Positions 32,935-46,043 are shown, numbered from the stretch's first letter. The stretch: 64,000 nucleotides of DNA from Coremacera marginata (GCA_914767935.1 OU612043.1:251388620-251452619), one strand, 5' to 3'. Notes: generated by a model from the letters alone, not told the origin. Made by a program: numbers and translations.

Positions 32935-33600
32935 GTAACTTATTCAAAATTCCGCATTGATATCTGTTCAAAAAATTACGAACTATTTTGTCGTGGACAA
33001 AAAAGTATTCCCTAATTACTGTGCGCTCAAATACTTGATTGGAAGCAAGGACAGGAATAGGAATAATTTTTTGGTTTTTGTTCCCCTAATAAAAGAGAGT
33101 AATAATTAAATATCTTCTAAAGCCCTACCTCAAGTATTTTATAATATCAAGTTATAATATCAAATAAATTTTACGTAATTTTTAACGAGCAAGTTGTAAT
33201 AAATATTCAGCTATAAAATTATATCGAAACATGATAGATACCACATTGTAAAATGATTTCTTATGTCAAGAATCAGCAAAAAAGAGTTGGCAAAACTAAC
33301 AAATTTTTTACAATTTTTCCTTGGAAATTTGGTGTCAAGGCATTCATGGCCATGCTAATTAGAAGATATTTAAGACTAAGATTAACTTCTCTTTGATCTA
33401 AGTAACTAGATATCCACTTAACGATATTCTGATACTTACAATATTCTCTTAACCAATTATTCAACACATTTGTACGGAATTGTGACCTTCAGCGGAAATG
33501 AGCGGACGAAGGAACACTACCACATTCAACCGCAACAAAGGTTGTACAAGTCCAAGAAAAAGTTCATTTAACATGTGGCGATATTACACGTTCGACAGTT
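32935..33600. other. AT-rich DNA, no gene recognised
   Basis: Nothing supports a gene or a structured repeat in this stretch. Confidence 0.3.
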
Positions 33601-34206
33601 TTGCAGTCAATTCCTTGCCCTATGCTTGCATGTAACACTCAAACAATCTCCATAGTGTGCTCCAAGGAAGGCAGGATCCTAAATAAAAACAAACAAATTA
33701 AGTGCACTTGGTGCTTCATGTTAACATGGTTTCTGCTACTTGGTAAACTTTGCAGCTGCTCGGTGGAAGAGGTAAGAACATCTCTGCCCTCTTTCTATGC
33801 GAAAAAGGCAAATATTGTGTTAATGCTGCTCCCCGAAGTGTGTAGGAACCATTGTTGGGCTACATGCGTCTATAACAGACTGTTTCGCCAAACAACAGGA
33901 AAGTTTCTACACGAACATTTTGACAAAATTAGTTGCTCCACATGCCGAAGGCGAATGCTTCCTCTTGCAGCAGTGCGCGGCATCCTACCCACGTTGTACA
34001 CAACACTAGCACTTGGCATACCACATCGATACTTCACACTTCATTGGGTGTCGGCGTTGGAGTCGATGTCGTGTAATTACGCTAAACTTAGCTGCGTGTT
34101 ACAATACATTCTCAGGCTTCATGGTATCCCAACGTCGCCCAAAAGGTTCAAAGCTGGACGAAAATATTATTCGTTAGCGACATCTTCACTCGACAGGCAC
34201 TATTGA
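33601..34206 (+). CDS. Unrecognised 201-codon ORF, coding status doubtful
   Basis: This is the longest open frame in the window that is not explained by a known family. The region is richer in GC than its surroundings. The predicted protein has about 15 cysteines, a hydrophobic stretch (CFMLTWFLLLGKLCSC at about residues 37-52) and a basic C-terminal part. I recognise no domain. There is no promoter, the ATG context is ordinary, and the protein has no signal peptide at its start. It may be chance openness, an exon of an unknown gene, or the relic of an old element. Neither strand gave a match to a family I know. Confidence 0.15.
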   Translation: MQSIPCPMLACNTQTISIVCSKEGRILNKNKQIKCTWCFMLTWFLLLGKLCSCSVEEVRTSLPSFYAKKANIVLMLLPEVCRNHCWATCVYNRLFRQTTGKFLHEHFDKISCSTCRRRMLPLAAVRGILPTLYTTLALGIPHRYFTLHWVSALESMSCNYAKLSCVLQYILRLHGIPTSPKRFKAGRKYYSLATSSLDRHY

Positions 34207-34209
34207 GGA

Positions 34210-36660
34210 ATTTCAGCCCCAAACGGTATGACACACTTTGGGCGCTTGTGTCTATATGTAGTAAGGCGCCAGAAACTTGAATCTTAGCATGATTTGATCT
34301 CGCTCAGTATACTATCTTTGGCATCCAAATCTAATTGATTGCTTTATTAGACAGATTCAGGACGAATGTGTTGCAATGCAAGCATTGGAAGCTACCCACG
34401 CAGTAAATTCTGCAACTGTCTCACATAAACATATATTTTGTCTAAGCATGAATATTTAACATTTACCCGGATTTATGGCTTCTTTTCTATCAAATGCATT
34501 TGCCAACAACAGCAACTGTCAACAATAAAATGTTGCAACGAAATTGCATTCCGGAAATGCATATCTTGGACCGTTTGTTTATATATTGATGCATTTTTGG
34601 GTGTGGGCGACAAGTCGTTGATGACATGATTCCATTTTCTGCAGCTTACTGCAATACAATTTGGCTCCAGCAGCAGTTTCATACTCAGATCTATAAACAA
34701 CAGAGTCGGATGCCGCCTACAACAATGTCCTGCACATTCTTAATTTGTTCTTAGATTAGGAAAACCGAAACCGGAAGCGAAGTTTAAGCAACAAAGAGAG
34801 TGAAGAAAAAAAAAGAAAACAATACATTGTATTGTTGTTGTGAGTCCAATAGAACTTGGCAGAGAAGCAGTTTGGCTGCCATGCATGATTCTTTTGTCCA
34901 AAACTGTTGCAATCAACTGAAAAACTCTAACAAAGAATGAAGAAGGAAAATCAAATTTGCATTAATTAAATAAAATTTTGAATTTATTCAAGTTCTGCTT
35001 AAACATAATAATTACTCAAAGATAGCGGCTTATGGCAAAAAAATAAAAACATCTTAAAAACGATACTAGAAGCATCTCTAGGGATTAAATTAATTTGATT
35101 TAAAGAGTAGATGCTTCTCAGAAGTTGTTACTTTTTTTCTTTCTTTATTATTAAGGCTAGTCATAAAATTACTTAGATTTATGTATATTAAATTTCAAAA
35201 ATATGTACAAGTTTTGCTCTAAAAAATTTTTTCTAATCTAGCCGTCCATAATAGCCAACCTAAAGAGATATTTTGATCTCTGTTTGGAATAACTATCCTG
35301 TTGAATTCACAACCTATGTCAATGAATGTTCTATACAAGCACTCAACCAAAACACAAACCTGTATCATGACCTCTTCTGCACTTGGCACCCACACCCTTG
35401 TAAGAAAATTTCAATATTTTAATAGTTTACAATTTATTCACTCTACCAACTCAAATAACGAAATTGCCAAAGAGACCAAAATGAAGAATTCACTAAAATT
35501 GTTATTCTTATTATAACCAGGCGAAGCAAAGGAATAAAAAAAATGTGTGTATTTTAATATAAAACGAAATAACCGACAACCAAACAAACCATCAGCAAGG
35601 AGCAACAAGGAAAGGCCATAATTTTATGAAATTAAGTTTCTTGCTACCCTTGTTTGTTTTCTTGCCAATTTGTTAATTTCACGATGAATTAAGATAAAAT
35701 CTGCTAACATCGGATTATGAACAAATCCTTCGCTGTACTTGGTATTCGCCTGGTTGTTCTACTCGTACTTTTCTTGTTGTTTTATTAGCTTTGTGGGCTG
35801 CTTTGGTGTTCGCACTGAGCTACGCTCGCGCTGCTCATTGAATATAAAGGAGTGTTCCCTTCGGACGTTGTGCTCGCTTCAACGAATTTCACCAACCAGT
35901 ATACAAAATCATACAAATGCGATTATTTTACTTTAGGGCTTTGCGGTGAATTTTGCAAGAAATCATTTTAAAACAATTTGCAGCCGAGTGATTAAAACTT
36001 CTTTAATTAATTTGTTATCTACTTAAGGATTCGAAAGATCTCTACAGCATTCCACAACTTAAGTATCTGCAGCTCTGCGACTGTAAATTTGTAATGTTCA
36101 AAAGATTTGTTGCATTTAAATGAACTCTTTTCAGCAAGGTCACGACGAAGTTAAACAACAAGTTATAATCAAGAAGACACACACACAATCGTACATATAT
36201 ACAGAGGGATGTTTAGGAACTTATGTGTGCGTAAGTTTGTGACCTGAAGGGAATTGTTGTACAACTTAAGAGGGGTTAAATGTACGCTGAATAATAGCAA
36301 GGAACTTACGCGTTAGTAGATGTCTCTCGATAGCTTGAGATGAACTTCAAACACCATATTGAGCGTTTTACTGCCATCGAGTTTACCGCCAGTGGCTTAG
36401 GTTCATATATAAATACATTCAAATGGAATCAGTAAACCTTATCATTTTATTTTCGTTCATATTCACAATGGTATTTCAATTCTTTTCGCTGCAAGACCTC
36501 CCAATTGCCGATTGAACAGAGCCATTGATGGCTCTCATATCATGCTCTACTCTTTCATATGCTCTACTATACACTCTAGTATTTTTGACACTCTCTTATT
36601 CAACCATACCATACTATTCAAGACCATCAGATATGGAGGAAAAAAAGCACAGTCGACATA
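34210..36660. other. Unrecognised, moderately complex DNA
   Basis: This stretch has less simple sequence than most of the window. A block at 35800-35900 (TGAGCTACGCTCGCGCTGCTC, then AATATAAAGG and CGGACGTTGTG) is comparatively GC-rich and promoter-like, but no first exon could be attached to it. ORFs here are short and without motifs. Confidence 0.3.
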
Positions 36661-36663
36661 ATT

Positions 36664-36735
36664 ACGTAGCAAAGAAGGTAGAACATCCGTCTTAAGATCG
36701 GGAGGTAGTGGGCTCAAATCGCACTACGAACAGAT
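36664..36735 (+). repeat. tRNA-like sequence, possible SINE head
   Basis: The sequence GAAGGTAGAACATCCGTC, then TTAAGATCGGGAGG, then TAGTGGGCTCAAATCGCACT has the layout of a tRNA from the D-arm to the T-arm: a 7-nt CTTAAGA anticodon-like loop with a partly paired stem, and a B-box-like T loop (GGCTCAAATCG). A T4 follows at about 36739. The acceptor stem does not pair well, so it is not a working tRNA. A tRNA-derived SINE or pseudo-tRNA is more likely. Confidence 0.35.
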
Positions 36736-36999
36736 ATACTTTTAAAATAAAAGTGTTTATAACAAAACAAAATAAAATTGTGTTTATTTATGGAAACATT
36801 TTGTTTCACTTTTACCTTTTACTCTCCATCTAATTTGCTGTATTGTTGCATACATGGCTAAAGAATTTTCACTTCGAAAAGTCACATTATATAGGTAATA
36901 ACTGTCTTCCCTACAAACAACTGAACTTCTAACAGGTTCCATTATCAAGATTTTTATAGGTTTCCACTTCGATATAGCTTCTAATAAACTCATGAACAC

Positions 37000-37520
37000 A
37001 AATTCGAAATATACTCCATCAATAATACTTCGAAAGTGCTTGTGAAGTTGAATTTCCTATATTAGTGAGCGAGCTTGAGTTTTTGCTTCACTTTAAGCTC
37101 TTGTGAAGTATATTATAGATATTTTCGGAGTATAGCCTCGTTTAAGCCTGGTAAGTGCTTCTAAGACGAATCTGAGGTGCGGACACTCTCTGAACTTGTA
37201 ATCTGAAGTATTATTTCCCTCGAGAAGACTTTGAAAATACTTGTGTATGCAATTTTTACATTATAGTGAGCGACCTTGTGTTGGCTTGCTTTACAACAAA
37301 CTCTTGCGAGGTAATTTATAGAAAGCTTCAGAGTATAAGCCTCTCAAATGTTTCTGAAACGAAGCTTTAAGAGGCTTGAGACTTCAGAGCAGAGGCATTT
37401 TATTCTCACGATACTGCTACGAAAATACTTGTGAACACTAGTTTCATATTTTTGTTAGCAACCTTGTGATGCTTGCTTCATAAAAACTTCTTCCGAATCA
37501 CCTTAACAAGGTCGTTTCCG
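37000..37520 (+). repeat. Degenerate ~195-bp tandem repeat, three units
   Basis: Anchors of the form CGAAAATACTTGTG, then TATTAGTGAGCGACCTTG-like sequence, occur at about 37031, 37232 and 37421. Each unit also contains GCTTGCTTCA and ACTCTTGTGAAGT-like phrases and GGAGTATAGCCTC. Divergence between units is high, so the duplication is old. There is no coding capacity. Confidence 0.6.
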
Positions 37521-37561
37521 ATATGATTTGATACGTATTCAATATAACAACAAATATATAA

Positions 37562-37620
37562 TGGGTTGGCATATTGAATTGGAGAGGGACTAACTCTTTG
37601 TTCAAATCCCAGTAAACTCA
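37562..37620 (+). repeat. Second tRNA-like fragment (B box)
   Basis: GGGTTGGCATATTGAATTGG resembles an A-box region. 30 nt later GTTCAAATCCC is a perfect B box, with partly pairing flanks (TTTG/CAGTA). It may be a SINE head like the one at 36664. The evidence is weak. Confidence 0.28.
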
Positions 37621-37624
37621 ACGT

Positions 37625-39245
37625 GATTTTAGTTCTATAAATATTCTTTGTTTGTTTTAAAAAATCTACAAATGCTTATTTTAATTATTCTTTATGTTAA
37701 GCATTCTATATAAATAAGTATATTAATAAATGTTCACATATTGTGAAAAACTGAAAACTTCCCCAGGGTACCAATTTCACCTAATATCCATTGAGTCAAG
37801 CTATTTAAAGAGAAAAACATTCTATGCAAGGAAAAAAGGCGTAAGAAAATATATAAATGCTTACATATTAGTTTTACATAAGCACATGAATAAAGTAATA
37901 TGTGAGGTATTTATTCAAGGCTTATTCAGGAACTCATAAACTGTGAAATCCATTGAATTCATCTGTCGACCGATGAATTAAATTTTTTTTAGCCTAATTT
38001 ATTATATTTTTATTTTATTTTATTACATTTTAAGCATTATTTTCTTTTATAAGGGAGGTTTCCTCTTAGACTGAGGTATGCCCAGCCGCTTCAGGATCAG
38101 ACGAAAGACCCTCGAACCCTTGCATAAATATTTACAATTTAATTTCTAAATATAGTCTATTTCATCCAATGTGTTCATTTATATTCACAATGTACTTGTT
38201 TACAGTTGAAATATAGGTATTTTCTTTCAGTATATGGTACATATAACCTTATTACAAGTAGACAATTGTTTTTTCCAAAATCCCCTCTGAAATGGATTCA
38301 GGGAGGTGGGAAGAGAATGTCTGTAAAAACCGGATGTCTTAATATTAATAATATTATCATCGCGATTTTTTATTTTCCATATAAATAACATGGAAAAACT
38401 ACTTTTTCCAACTTCTGTTTGTTATATCTTAAAAAACAATTGACAATTGTAAATGACTGAAAGGTATCAGGTACAAAAATGTACTTGATCATCTTTATGA
38501 TACATCTACTCGTTCAAAAGTTATTCAAATTTAAAATTAAATGCCTGTTATAATAACACTTTTATTTCCAGTTTCCGGTAAAATCATGAAAGTTATCATT
38601 TAATAATATAAAAATCCTCTGGAAAATCCTCAATTTCTAGGAAAAATTATTGAAAAAGCCGTTTTATTGTATTAAATAATATTTATGGGGCCTGTGATGA
38701 GCCGTTTGCAAATGATGACTTGTTTGCAAATATTTTCGATAGCTTTTTCTTACAGGAAATCTCAATTCATAGAATCTTTAAGGAAGATTTTATAATATTA
38801 AATTATAACTTTAATGATATTCTTAATGTCGCGTACCTTCGTTGTCACTGCCTTCGACATCCACTGTTTTGGGTATTCTCGGTAGTCGATTTTTCTTCGT
38901 ATTCAGATGTGTTCGAATCTTCATGATATTTCGGTGTGTTTGGCGTTCAGTAGGCGAGGATGGCTATCATGGTAGATTAAATGAAGGTAGTGGCATAACT
39001 GAGAGCCGTTGACCATAACTGAAAAAAAAAATCAAAAACAACACTACGCGAAAACCCAGCTTGCCAAGTGAAAGAACTTATTTGTATTGATTTTGACAAT
39101 AATGGTAGCTAAGAAATAGAGTAAAATTAGCCGTGATTCTACCTTCTTTTCATTGTACCATGAAGGCTATACTCTGGCAAGGCTCAGCAACGTACGCTAG
39201 TAAGTTTTAATGGCTGACATAATTGCAATCTAAGCCTTATCTGCT
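37625..39245. other. AT-rich DNA, no gene recognised
   Basis: Short ORFs lack motifs. No clear repeat was found. Confidence 0.3.
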
Positions 39246-39248
39246 GGT

Positions 39249-39450
39249 GTTCGTGGGAGTCAATCAGACGAAGCTGACGTTATAACGAACATATATAAAA
39301 TACTACTTAAGTTCGTGGGAGTCGAACAACAAATGCTGACGTTATAACGAACATACAAAATACGACTTTCTACAGGTGTTCTTCGGAGTCAACCAGCCGA
39401 AGTTTACATTATACCGAACGAATAAAGTAGGACTTAAGTTCATGGGTAAT
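39249..39450 (+). repeat. ~63-bp tandem repeat, three to four units
   Basis: Units read GTTCGTGGGAGTCAA, GACGAAGCTGACGTTATAAC, GAACATA, and then a short AT-rich part with ACTTAA. Starts are near 39249, 39311, 39378 and 39438. The third unit is the most diverged. Confidence 0.75.
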
Positions 39451-39454
39451 TCTT

Positions 39455-42400
39455 AGTACCTTTCGGTAGTTAGTTACCAAATATATTAACTCGTTGTCGA
39501 GTTGGACGTTGAAGTTACTTCATCTTCCGTACTTAAACATTTCTTCACCTGAACCTGTTGTGAAGTTTAAGCAATGCTAGTAGCGCGAGTGCAACCTGCG
39601 TATATCGCTGATAGTGGTGGATTGTTGCTGTGCAGGCCGTATTTACTTGTTGTTGTTGTTGTCGTTCACGCAGCTGTGTGTTGTTGTCGAATAGTCTGTG
39701 TATATGACTGGTAAAGGTTGTTGTTGCTTAAGCTTCGTATAGTTTTGAGAAGACTGTCTGTATGACGGGTAGCGATGTAACGTTAACGACCGTAACAAAT
39801 TTCTGTTCTGCGTACTGTATTTCTTGAAAACTCTATTTTTTTTAAAAATTTAGATTTTTTTTATTATTTGTATATTTCTGCAGGTACATTTCATTTTAGA
39901 AATTTTATATATTTACCATACTCGACCAGCCTGAATTGAACTCGTTATCTTTGTATCACCAGCGACACTCGCTAGCCACTCCTCTATTCAGGAATTTGCT
40001 TGAATATTGAATAACGCTTAAAAATATAAGGAATGTTACTTAAGTAAACTCGTCTTGAATACTTCCCAAAAGTATATCTTAAAATAAAACCTTACATAGG
40101 GAGTTTTACTGGAGTAAAAATGTTCTTGAATACTTCCTAAAAATGTATCATTAAATAAAGTTTTTATTTAGAAATTATATAATAAAATGGAATACTCAAG
40201 TCTTCGCAAGAATTTCTCTTTCAAGTAAAGTTTTAAAAAATACATTAAGTACTTTAAACAATGCCTTTTCAAGTTTAGTGGAAATAAACTAAAATATTTT
40301 TTTTATATATTTTTTTTTTTTTTTTGGGAAAAATATTTACTTTGTCATAAAGGCATTGTAAAAACTTCTAAGCAGATTCTATTCCGAGATTGATCGAGCG
40401 AGTCAGTTCATGTGGGAGCAAGTCCTCGATAGAGTACTTCGTAAGGACATTAGCAAAGCACCTCTTCATGTAAGGCCCTGGTTATAACAGACGAAATGGA
40501 ACACTATAAATTGTCACTTTGCACTCAACAGTATTACACGAATTTCTAATGTGTGCATTTATAAAATGGAACGAAACTGCCATCTGATTTCTCCAGTACG
40601 TTCCGTTATGTTTTTAGTAAATAATTTTTATTGTCAGTTAGTGTTATTTTTTTTCTGCATTTGTTTTGTTAACAGAATTTTTGATAAAATTTTATTGCAT
40701 TGTTAAAAATTATACTAGAACACTTTGTGAAATTTGTTTTTGTAAAACTAAATCAATTTTTTTGCCATTTTTATTATAACCACTACTTCGTCTGCAAACT
40801 TCTGGCCACGTTACTACGATAGTAGACTATGTTCCGTTCCGTAAATTATTAATTTTATTGTTTCAATGCAAAATTGAGGGTGTTAAAATCAAGAGCGAAT
40901 GATTAATTCCAAATGATTTTCGCAATAGCTTCTTGAAAGTTTCATTTTTAGTTGGGCATTATTCGAAATATTGTGTCTTGTAAACTACTTTGACCAAAAA
41001 TTATCTTAGCTTAAAAATGTAATCTCTCTTAGTATAGTAAAAGTATTATTCATGACATCCTTATAATATCTTAGAAATTAATCAATATAACCCAATTGAA
41101 ACATTTGTTCCATTTTAGCACCCGCTTGCTTTTACTTATATTTCCGGTTAAATACTCATTATGCATTTCTTTGGGCTTGGATTTGTGCGCGTATATATTT
41201 GTGTGTGTGCATGGTTTGTGTTAGCTTTGTGTTTGATTGTGTTTGTTTCTGTGGCATTGTGTGCAATACCTGCTGCAGTTTCTTTCCTTGGTGTTTTGTT
41301 ACCAGCGCGTTTCGTATGTTTTCTAAATTGGTTGCTTCGGTTGACAGTACGAAATAGCAGAGTGGGTGTGAAACAACAAATGCAGCCCCAACTTATAAAC
41401 ACAAAACCAACAAACAGAACAACGCACAACTTAACAGATACTTAAACAAATAATACATAGAAAATAAAAACTAAAACGAATATCTAGATATGTTCCAGAG
41501 TTTCTGCTTGTTTTGTTGTAGTTGCGAATTTTATGTAGCGATTTCTTTTGTTGCTCTAGTTCTGTTTACCCTACATATATATATGTGTATAAATGTGTGT
41601 GTGTCTGTGTGTGAGCGGTTGTATGTATATCTTCGGTTTGCGGTGATTGCAGTGCGTGTACGAGCACTTTTATGCGCCACGTTAGGTCGGTCTATCTCGG
41701 TTATTGCCGACTTTGCGTTGATGTTTTCGCTCTTATTTACCAGGAATACAACCCAAAGATTTCCGTGTATCGGAGGTTTCACTAAAATCAGCAACAAGAA
41801 CTGTTGATATTTTCAACAGAGCATTGAGTTAAAACCAACTCCAACAAGAAAAAAATAAACAGAAATATCAACAACAACAACAACAAGATGAGAACAAAAA
41901 GACTGCTCAACGAAGCCGAATGACGAATGCCAAACACTTGGGAAAACTTTGACGTGTGCTGAAATTCAATTTGAATTTCTTGGAATCGCTTAATTTGAAA
42001 AACAAACCAATATTTGACAAATAAAACTTCGAATTTAACTATAAAGCAAACAGAATTCAAATTCAATTTGAAACTTATTGTTGGACCAACGGACAGACGG
42101 CAAACGAATCTAGCATAAAATCTGAAGCGGAACCAGTCGGCAAACATATACAGGACGCTAAGGTATGATGAAGACTGCTGCGTGAATGTCCCTGCAGGAA
42201 AATTTTTCTAATAATAAGCACAAAAAAAAATACAAAATATGCTTGTTTGCGTTTTGGACTGCTTTGGTTAATTTGTGTCTAAATATAAGATTATTAAAAA
42301 TTGACTTTTGCCAACCTTTCGACAGTAACACTCCAACATCATGAGAGGCCGCCATTTATTGAAACTATAAATCAAAACACAATTTAAAAAAACTAGCTAC

Positions 42401-45195
42401 GAATAAATCAATAATTATAGAGTCTTATATTTAACTTTAAGATTACCATTTAATCAACATGAAGGAAAACAATTAAACTTTTTAGAAGTGATACTTCTTT
42501 AGTCGCGTAAACAACAATACAGTGGATTAAATGGGAGATAAAACCGTTGAAACTAAAAAGGGGTTTCAATAACAAACAACAATAGCATTTCAATTCATTT
42601 ATTACACTTTTATTAAATGAATACAAATTAAGCAATTCCCTTTTCGTAAGATCTTCAAGCAATAGCTATAAAATGTATTCACGTGTGTGTATCTATATTT
42701 TGAAAGACAAGAATTGCTTAAGTTTTTATTCATAAACATTTCAAGAAAAAGTATTGCTAAAGTAACAATGGGTCTTAAATTAATATCGAGCTGCCAGAAA
42801 CTCTATTTATGTTTGACGTCAAGAAAACGCTTGGAATTCACACACAAATGACATTAAGGAATTATTAATTTTTTATAAAAACTAAAGCATCCTCCAGAGG
42901 GCGGTACGACGCATTTATTGGTATATCTTCTTTTTTAAAGAAAAAACTTTTTTATTTATTTTTTTGCTATTCAAATTGAATAGAAAATGACAAAATTTTA
43001 ATTATTCTCAATAATTTTATATATAACAAATTTTAATTTTTAATACTTTTTTTTCTTTTTAATGTCATACATTGCCACATGCCAATGTCGTAGGTTTGAT
43101 TATTTACTCTATGTTATCGTTGACAATATAACATGCAGAAGCTGCATTACTTTTCTTTTTTTATTTTTTGTACGGTAACGTATGGTAACACAAAAAAACA
43201 CTGATAATATAACATTTAGCACACCATAACTTCTTAACTAAGTTGTTGCTAAATATAAAATTAACCACTTCATTTTTTATCACGAAAAAGCACACTCACG
43301 ATGAGTAAGACAAAAGAATCAATCGATTTTTGAATGGAAAGTAGTTTTGCTTCTCGTTTCTTGCATATCGTTGGTGTGCCTGGTAGTGATACAAATTGAT
43401 TGCGTTTTTATAGCTTATAGCTTCACTTAAAAAAAATATTTCACAATCGAAAAATCTGATCATATTAATTTTGTATGATATTGTAGAGAAATTAACAATG
43501 TTTCTGGCAACATAACAACTAAAGTAATATAATTAAAATTGAATAGTAATTTATATATTTATTTTTTAGTCATTTTTTACATTTTTCCAATAAAAATCAA
43601 TTAAAGCATATTCTTTTTGCGAAAAAAACGATTGAAAGTATTTGTTTTATTTAGTAGTCAATATTTTCAACCGAAGTTGAAAAAATCGATTGAGATTTCA
43701 AAAAGTTCGTACATTTTTAGTGTAGTAAGGTCATTTTAAATTTTTATAAAAAAAATGTTTATTCTCCAATCCATATGAAATGTTAACCGTAAATGTGCCA
43801 TCAACTAAAATAAAAAATTGCTCAAATCAGTTCTTGGCAAATTACTCAGCCAGTTTTCATGATATCATATTCGTTCCTGAAAGCGTTATTGTTCTGTATA
43901 AAATCTAATAAAAACTTATTCGATGGTTCATGTTGATCCCGAAATATTTTCTAATAACTAAAGAATGCTTATAAAAAAAAACAAAAATCATATATAACGA
44001 CCTGAAATTAGTTAAGATATGTCAGATTTTACAAAATCTTACATTATCCATATTTTCAAGTGTTATTTTTTGTTTCAATTCTATTTTTCATCATCCAACT
44101 TTGTTCAACTTAAGCTTAAAATGTTTGCAATACATTCGTAACTTCCAACCACAACAAATGCAAATTTAACAAAAAAAAAAAAAAAAATGCGTGGTCAATA
44201 CTTATATAGTTTTGCTTTGATTTTGTAAACATTCATATAAAAACAAAAAAAAAGGTACTACAGTTTTCTCCGTATTAAAAAAAAATGTTAAAAATTGGTA
44301 ATTTTTGTTTTAAAAATAAATACATAGAAAGTTAGCTGCATTGTTTCTGTTAGATAGACAACAAACAAGCGGACAACACCTTCACGTCTTTACTATCATA
44401 TAACTTCATTCATGCGCGAAATATCGTTTCGGATGTTTAATTTGGATGTTTTGAAATCAGGCATATGAGGCTTGCTGCAGACTGCGTAAACATGCACGAG
44501 TGCTTTTTAAGTGTCATTTTTTTTAAATCGTTAGCATTGTGACCTTACTCTTTTTCATTCTGGCCTGCTTTTCCTGTGACTTTGCTTGTGGTTGAAGTTT
44601 TTGATGTTCACGAGCCATTATAGATTTTTTTTAAGTTGATTGTCAAAATAAGTGATAATTTTGATGATTGAGCTGCTATGTGCGAGAATAGGTTTTTCTC
44701 TTGAGTCCAGTCAATGGAGTTATATGCAGATTACTCTCAGTTTTTAATGTATCCGAAGTTATTACTTCACTTAAAGCGCACGTTTATTTATAAAATTATA
44801 ATAATTTATTTTTTCTATTTTCAATATTTGAGGAAACTTTCAGTGTTTGCTGTTTCGAAGGTGAAAAAGAATAATTTTGTTGAATTTAATATTGAACGTC
44901 AAGTTTTCAGCATCTAGCGGCTGAAAAAGTTTAGAATTTTCGACTTTTTCTGGTATTGAAAAGTGAGTTTAGGATTTTTGTGATTTGATGTTGTTTCTTC
45001 ACACGCATTGAAAAATGTATCGCTTTTTTTGTTTGCTGCTCACTTTGTATTTTTCAGATTCTAAAATAGCCAATGGCATAATAGCTTTACCGGCCAAACT
45101 TAAAAAAACTTAAACTTAAAAAAAAAACTTAAAAAATTATTTCAAAATCGAACTTTTGAATGCTATAACTCAGTTAAATGAGGCGATTCCGGCAA
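39455..45195. other. Long AT-rich stretch without a supported gene
   Basis: At 41150-41450 and 41490-41810 GT-rich, TGTG-repeat DNA gives open frames on both strands. Their amino-acid make-up (C, V, F, L) reflects the repeat, not a protein. At 41820-42140 the sequence (a CAACAACAACAA run, AATTCAAATTCAATTTGAAA) resembles a fly 5' UTR, but no following coding exon was found. The remainder is low-complexity A/T runs. Confidence 0.35.
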
Positions 45196-45404
45196 GAGTG
45201 GCCTAACCCACCAACATATCTATTGGAGTTATATTGTATTATTTTCATTTAGAGCTTTTTAATTTTTTTATTTTATTCACAATACTGTTTACTTTTTCTA
45301 AATTTGATTTTAAGTAGTCACTATCAAGTTTGGCTGTTACTTTAAGAAGCTTAAACCTGGAAAATTCTCATAAAAAAGATGTAAAAATGTGGGTTAGGCC
45401 ACTG
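45196..45404. mobile_element. Small TIR MITE, 209 bp, ends AGTGGCCTAACCCAC
   Basis: GAGTGGCCTAACCCAC at the left and CAGTGGCCTAACCCAC (complement) at the right form 16-bp terminal inverted repeats with one difference, at the first base. CAGTG ends are typical of hAT elements, but no 8-bp duplication is visible, so the assignment is open. The interior is AT-rich and non-coding. Confidence 0.6.
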
Positions 45405-45474
45405 TCGCAGTAACACATTTTTGATTGAAAATTTGTGTACGAATAGAAACTGTTCGTAAGTTAACTGCTAACTG

Positions 45475-45890
45475 ACGTAAGCAGCTCTGATGAAAAGACT
45501 TTGGGAGCGTTCGAGAGAAAGATCCTTCGTAAAATCTGCGGACCAATCTGCGTCAATGGCGAGTACCGAATACGATGGAACGATGATCTGTATGAGCTAT
45601 ACGCCGACATCGACATAGTAAAGCGCATAAAAACTGAGCGGCTTCGCTGGCTAGGTCATGTTGAGCGGATAGAAGACGACGCTCCAGCGAAGAAAATATT
45701 CGATTCGGTACCCAATGGCGGAAGAGGATGACAACATCTCCATTGGAAAGACCAAGTAGAGGACAATCTGACAAAACTTGGAGCTTCCAACTGGCGCCAC
45801 CAGTCGAAAACCGACCTACGGATGTACGCGTCAACTAAGAAAGTAAGTATTTTTTTTTCCTTTTGTATTGAAATTAGTAAAGGATTCCTA
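45475..45890 (+). pseudogene. C-terminal fragment of a LINE-encoded protein
   Basis: The frame reads SSSDEKTLGAFERKILRKIC, GPICVNGEYRIRWNDDLYEL, IKTERLRWLGHVERIEDDAP, PNGGRG, then a TGA at about 45729, and continues in the same frame QHLHWKDQVEDNLTKLGASN, WRHQSKTDLRMYASTKK. This ERKILRKIxGP to RLRWLGHVxR to GAxNWR block is the C-terminus of a very common insect LINE reverse transcriptase. The stop replaces an Arg codon (CGA to TGA). No RT core precedes it, so this is a 3' end only. A closely following tail (LLLLAQAIHT) resembles the family's last residues. Confidence 0.75.
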
Positions 45891-46043
45891 TTGCTCCTGG
45901 CCCAGGCCATACATACTATGGTAGAGAACTATCAAAAGTTTGCCTCCTAATGTAAACACTAGCCTCAAGAGTTAAGTCAGCGTTTTAGCTTTATAATTAA
46001 AAAAATTTAAAAAATCGATGGAATATCTTGTCTAAAATTTTCT

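Noticed and set aside
35800..35900. Promoter-like block with TATAAAGG and a DPE-like GGACGT
   Set aside because: The DPE-like motif is off by one from the required spacing to the nearest initiator-like TCATTG, and no first exon or downstream gene could be attached on either strand.
39927..39998. Minus-strand tRNA-like sequence with 7-bp pairing CCTGAAT/ATTCAGG
   Set aside because: The pairing segments overlap the would-be T-arm, so a cloverleaf cannot form. At most it is a SINE fragment, and it is not listed as a gene.
41161..41807. Two ~100-codon plus-strand ORFs in GT-rich DNA, with minus-strand counterparts
   Set aside because: They are open on both strands because of TGTG repeats, with no domain and no splice context.
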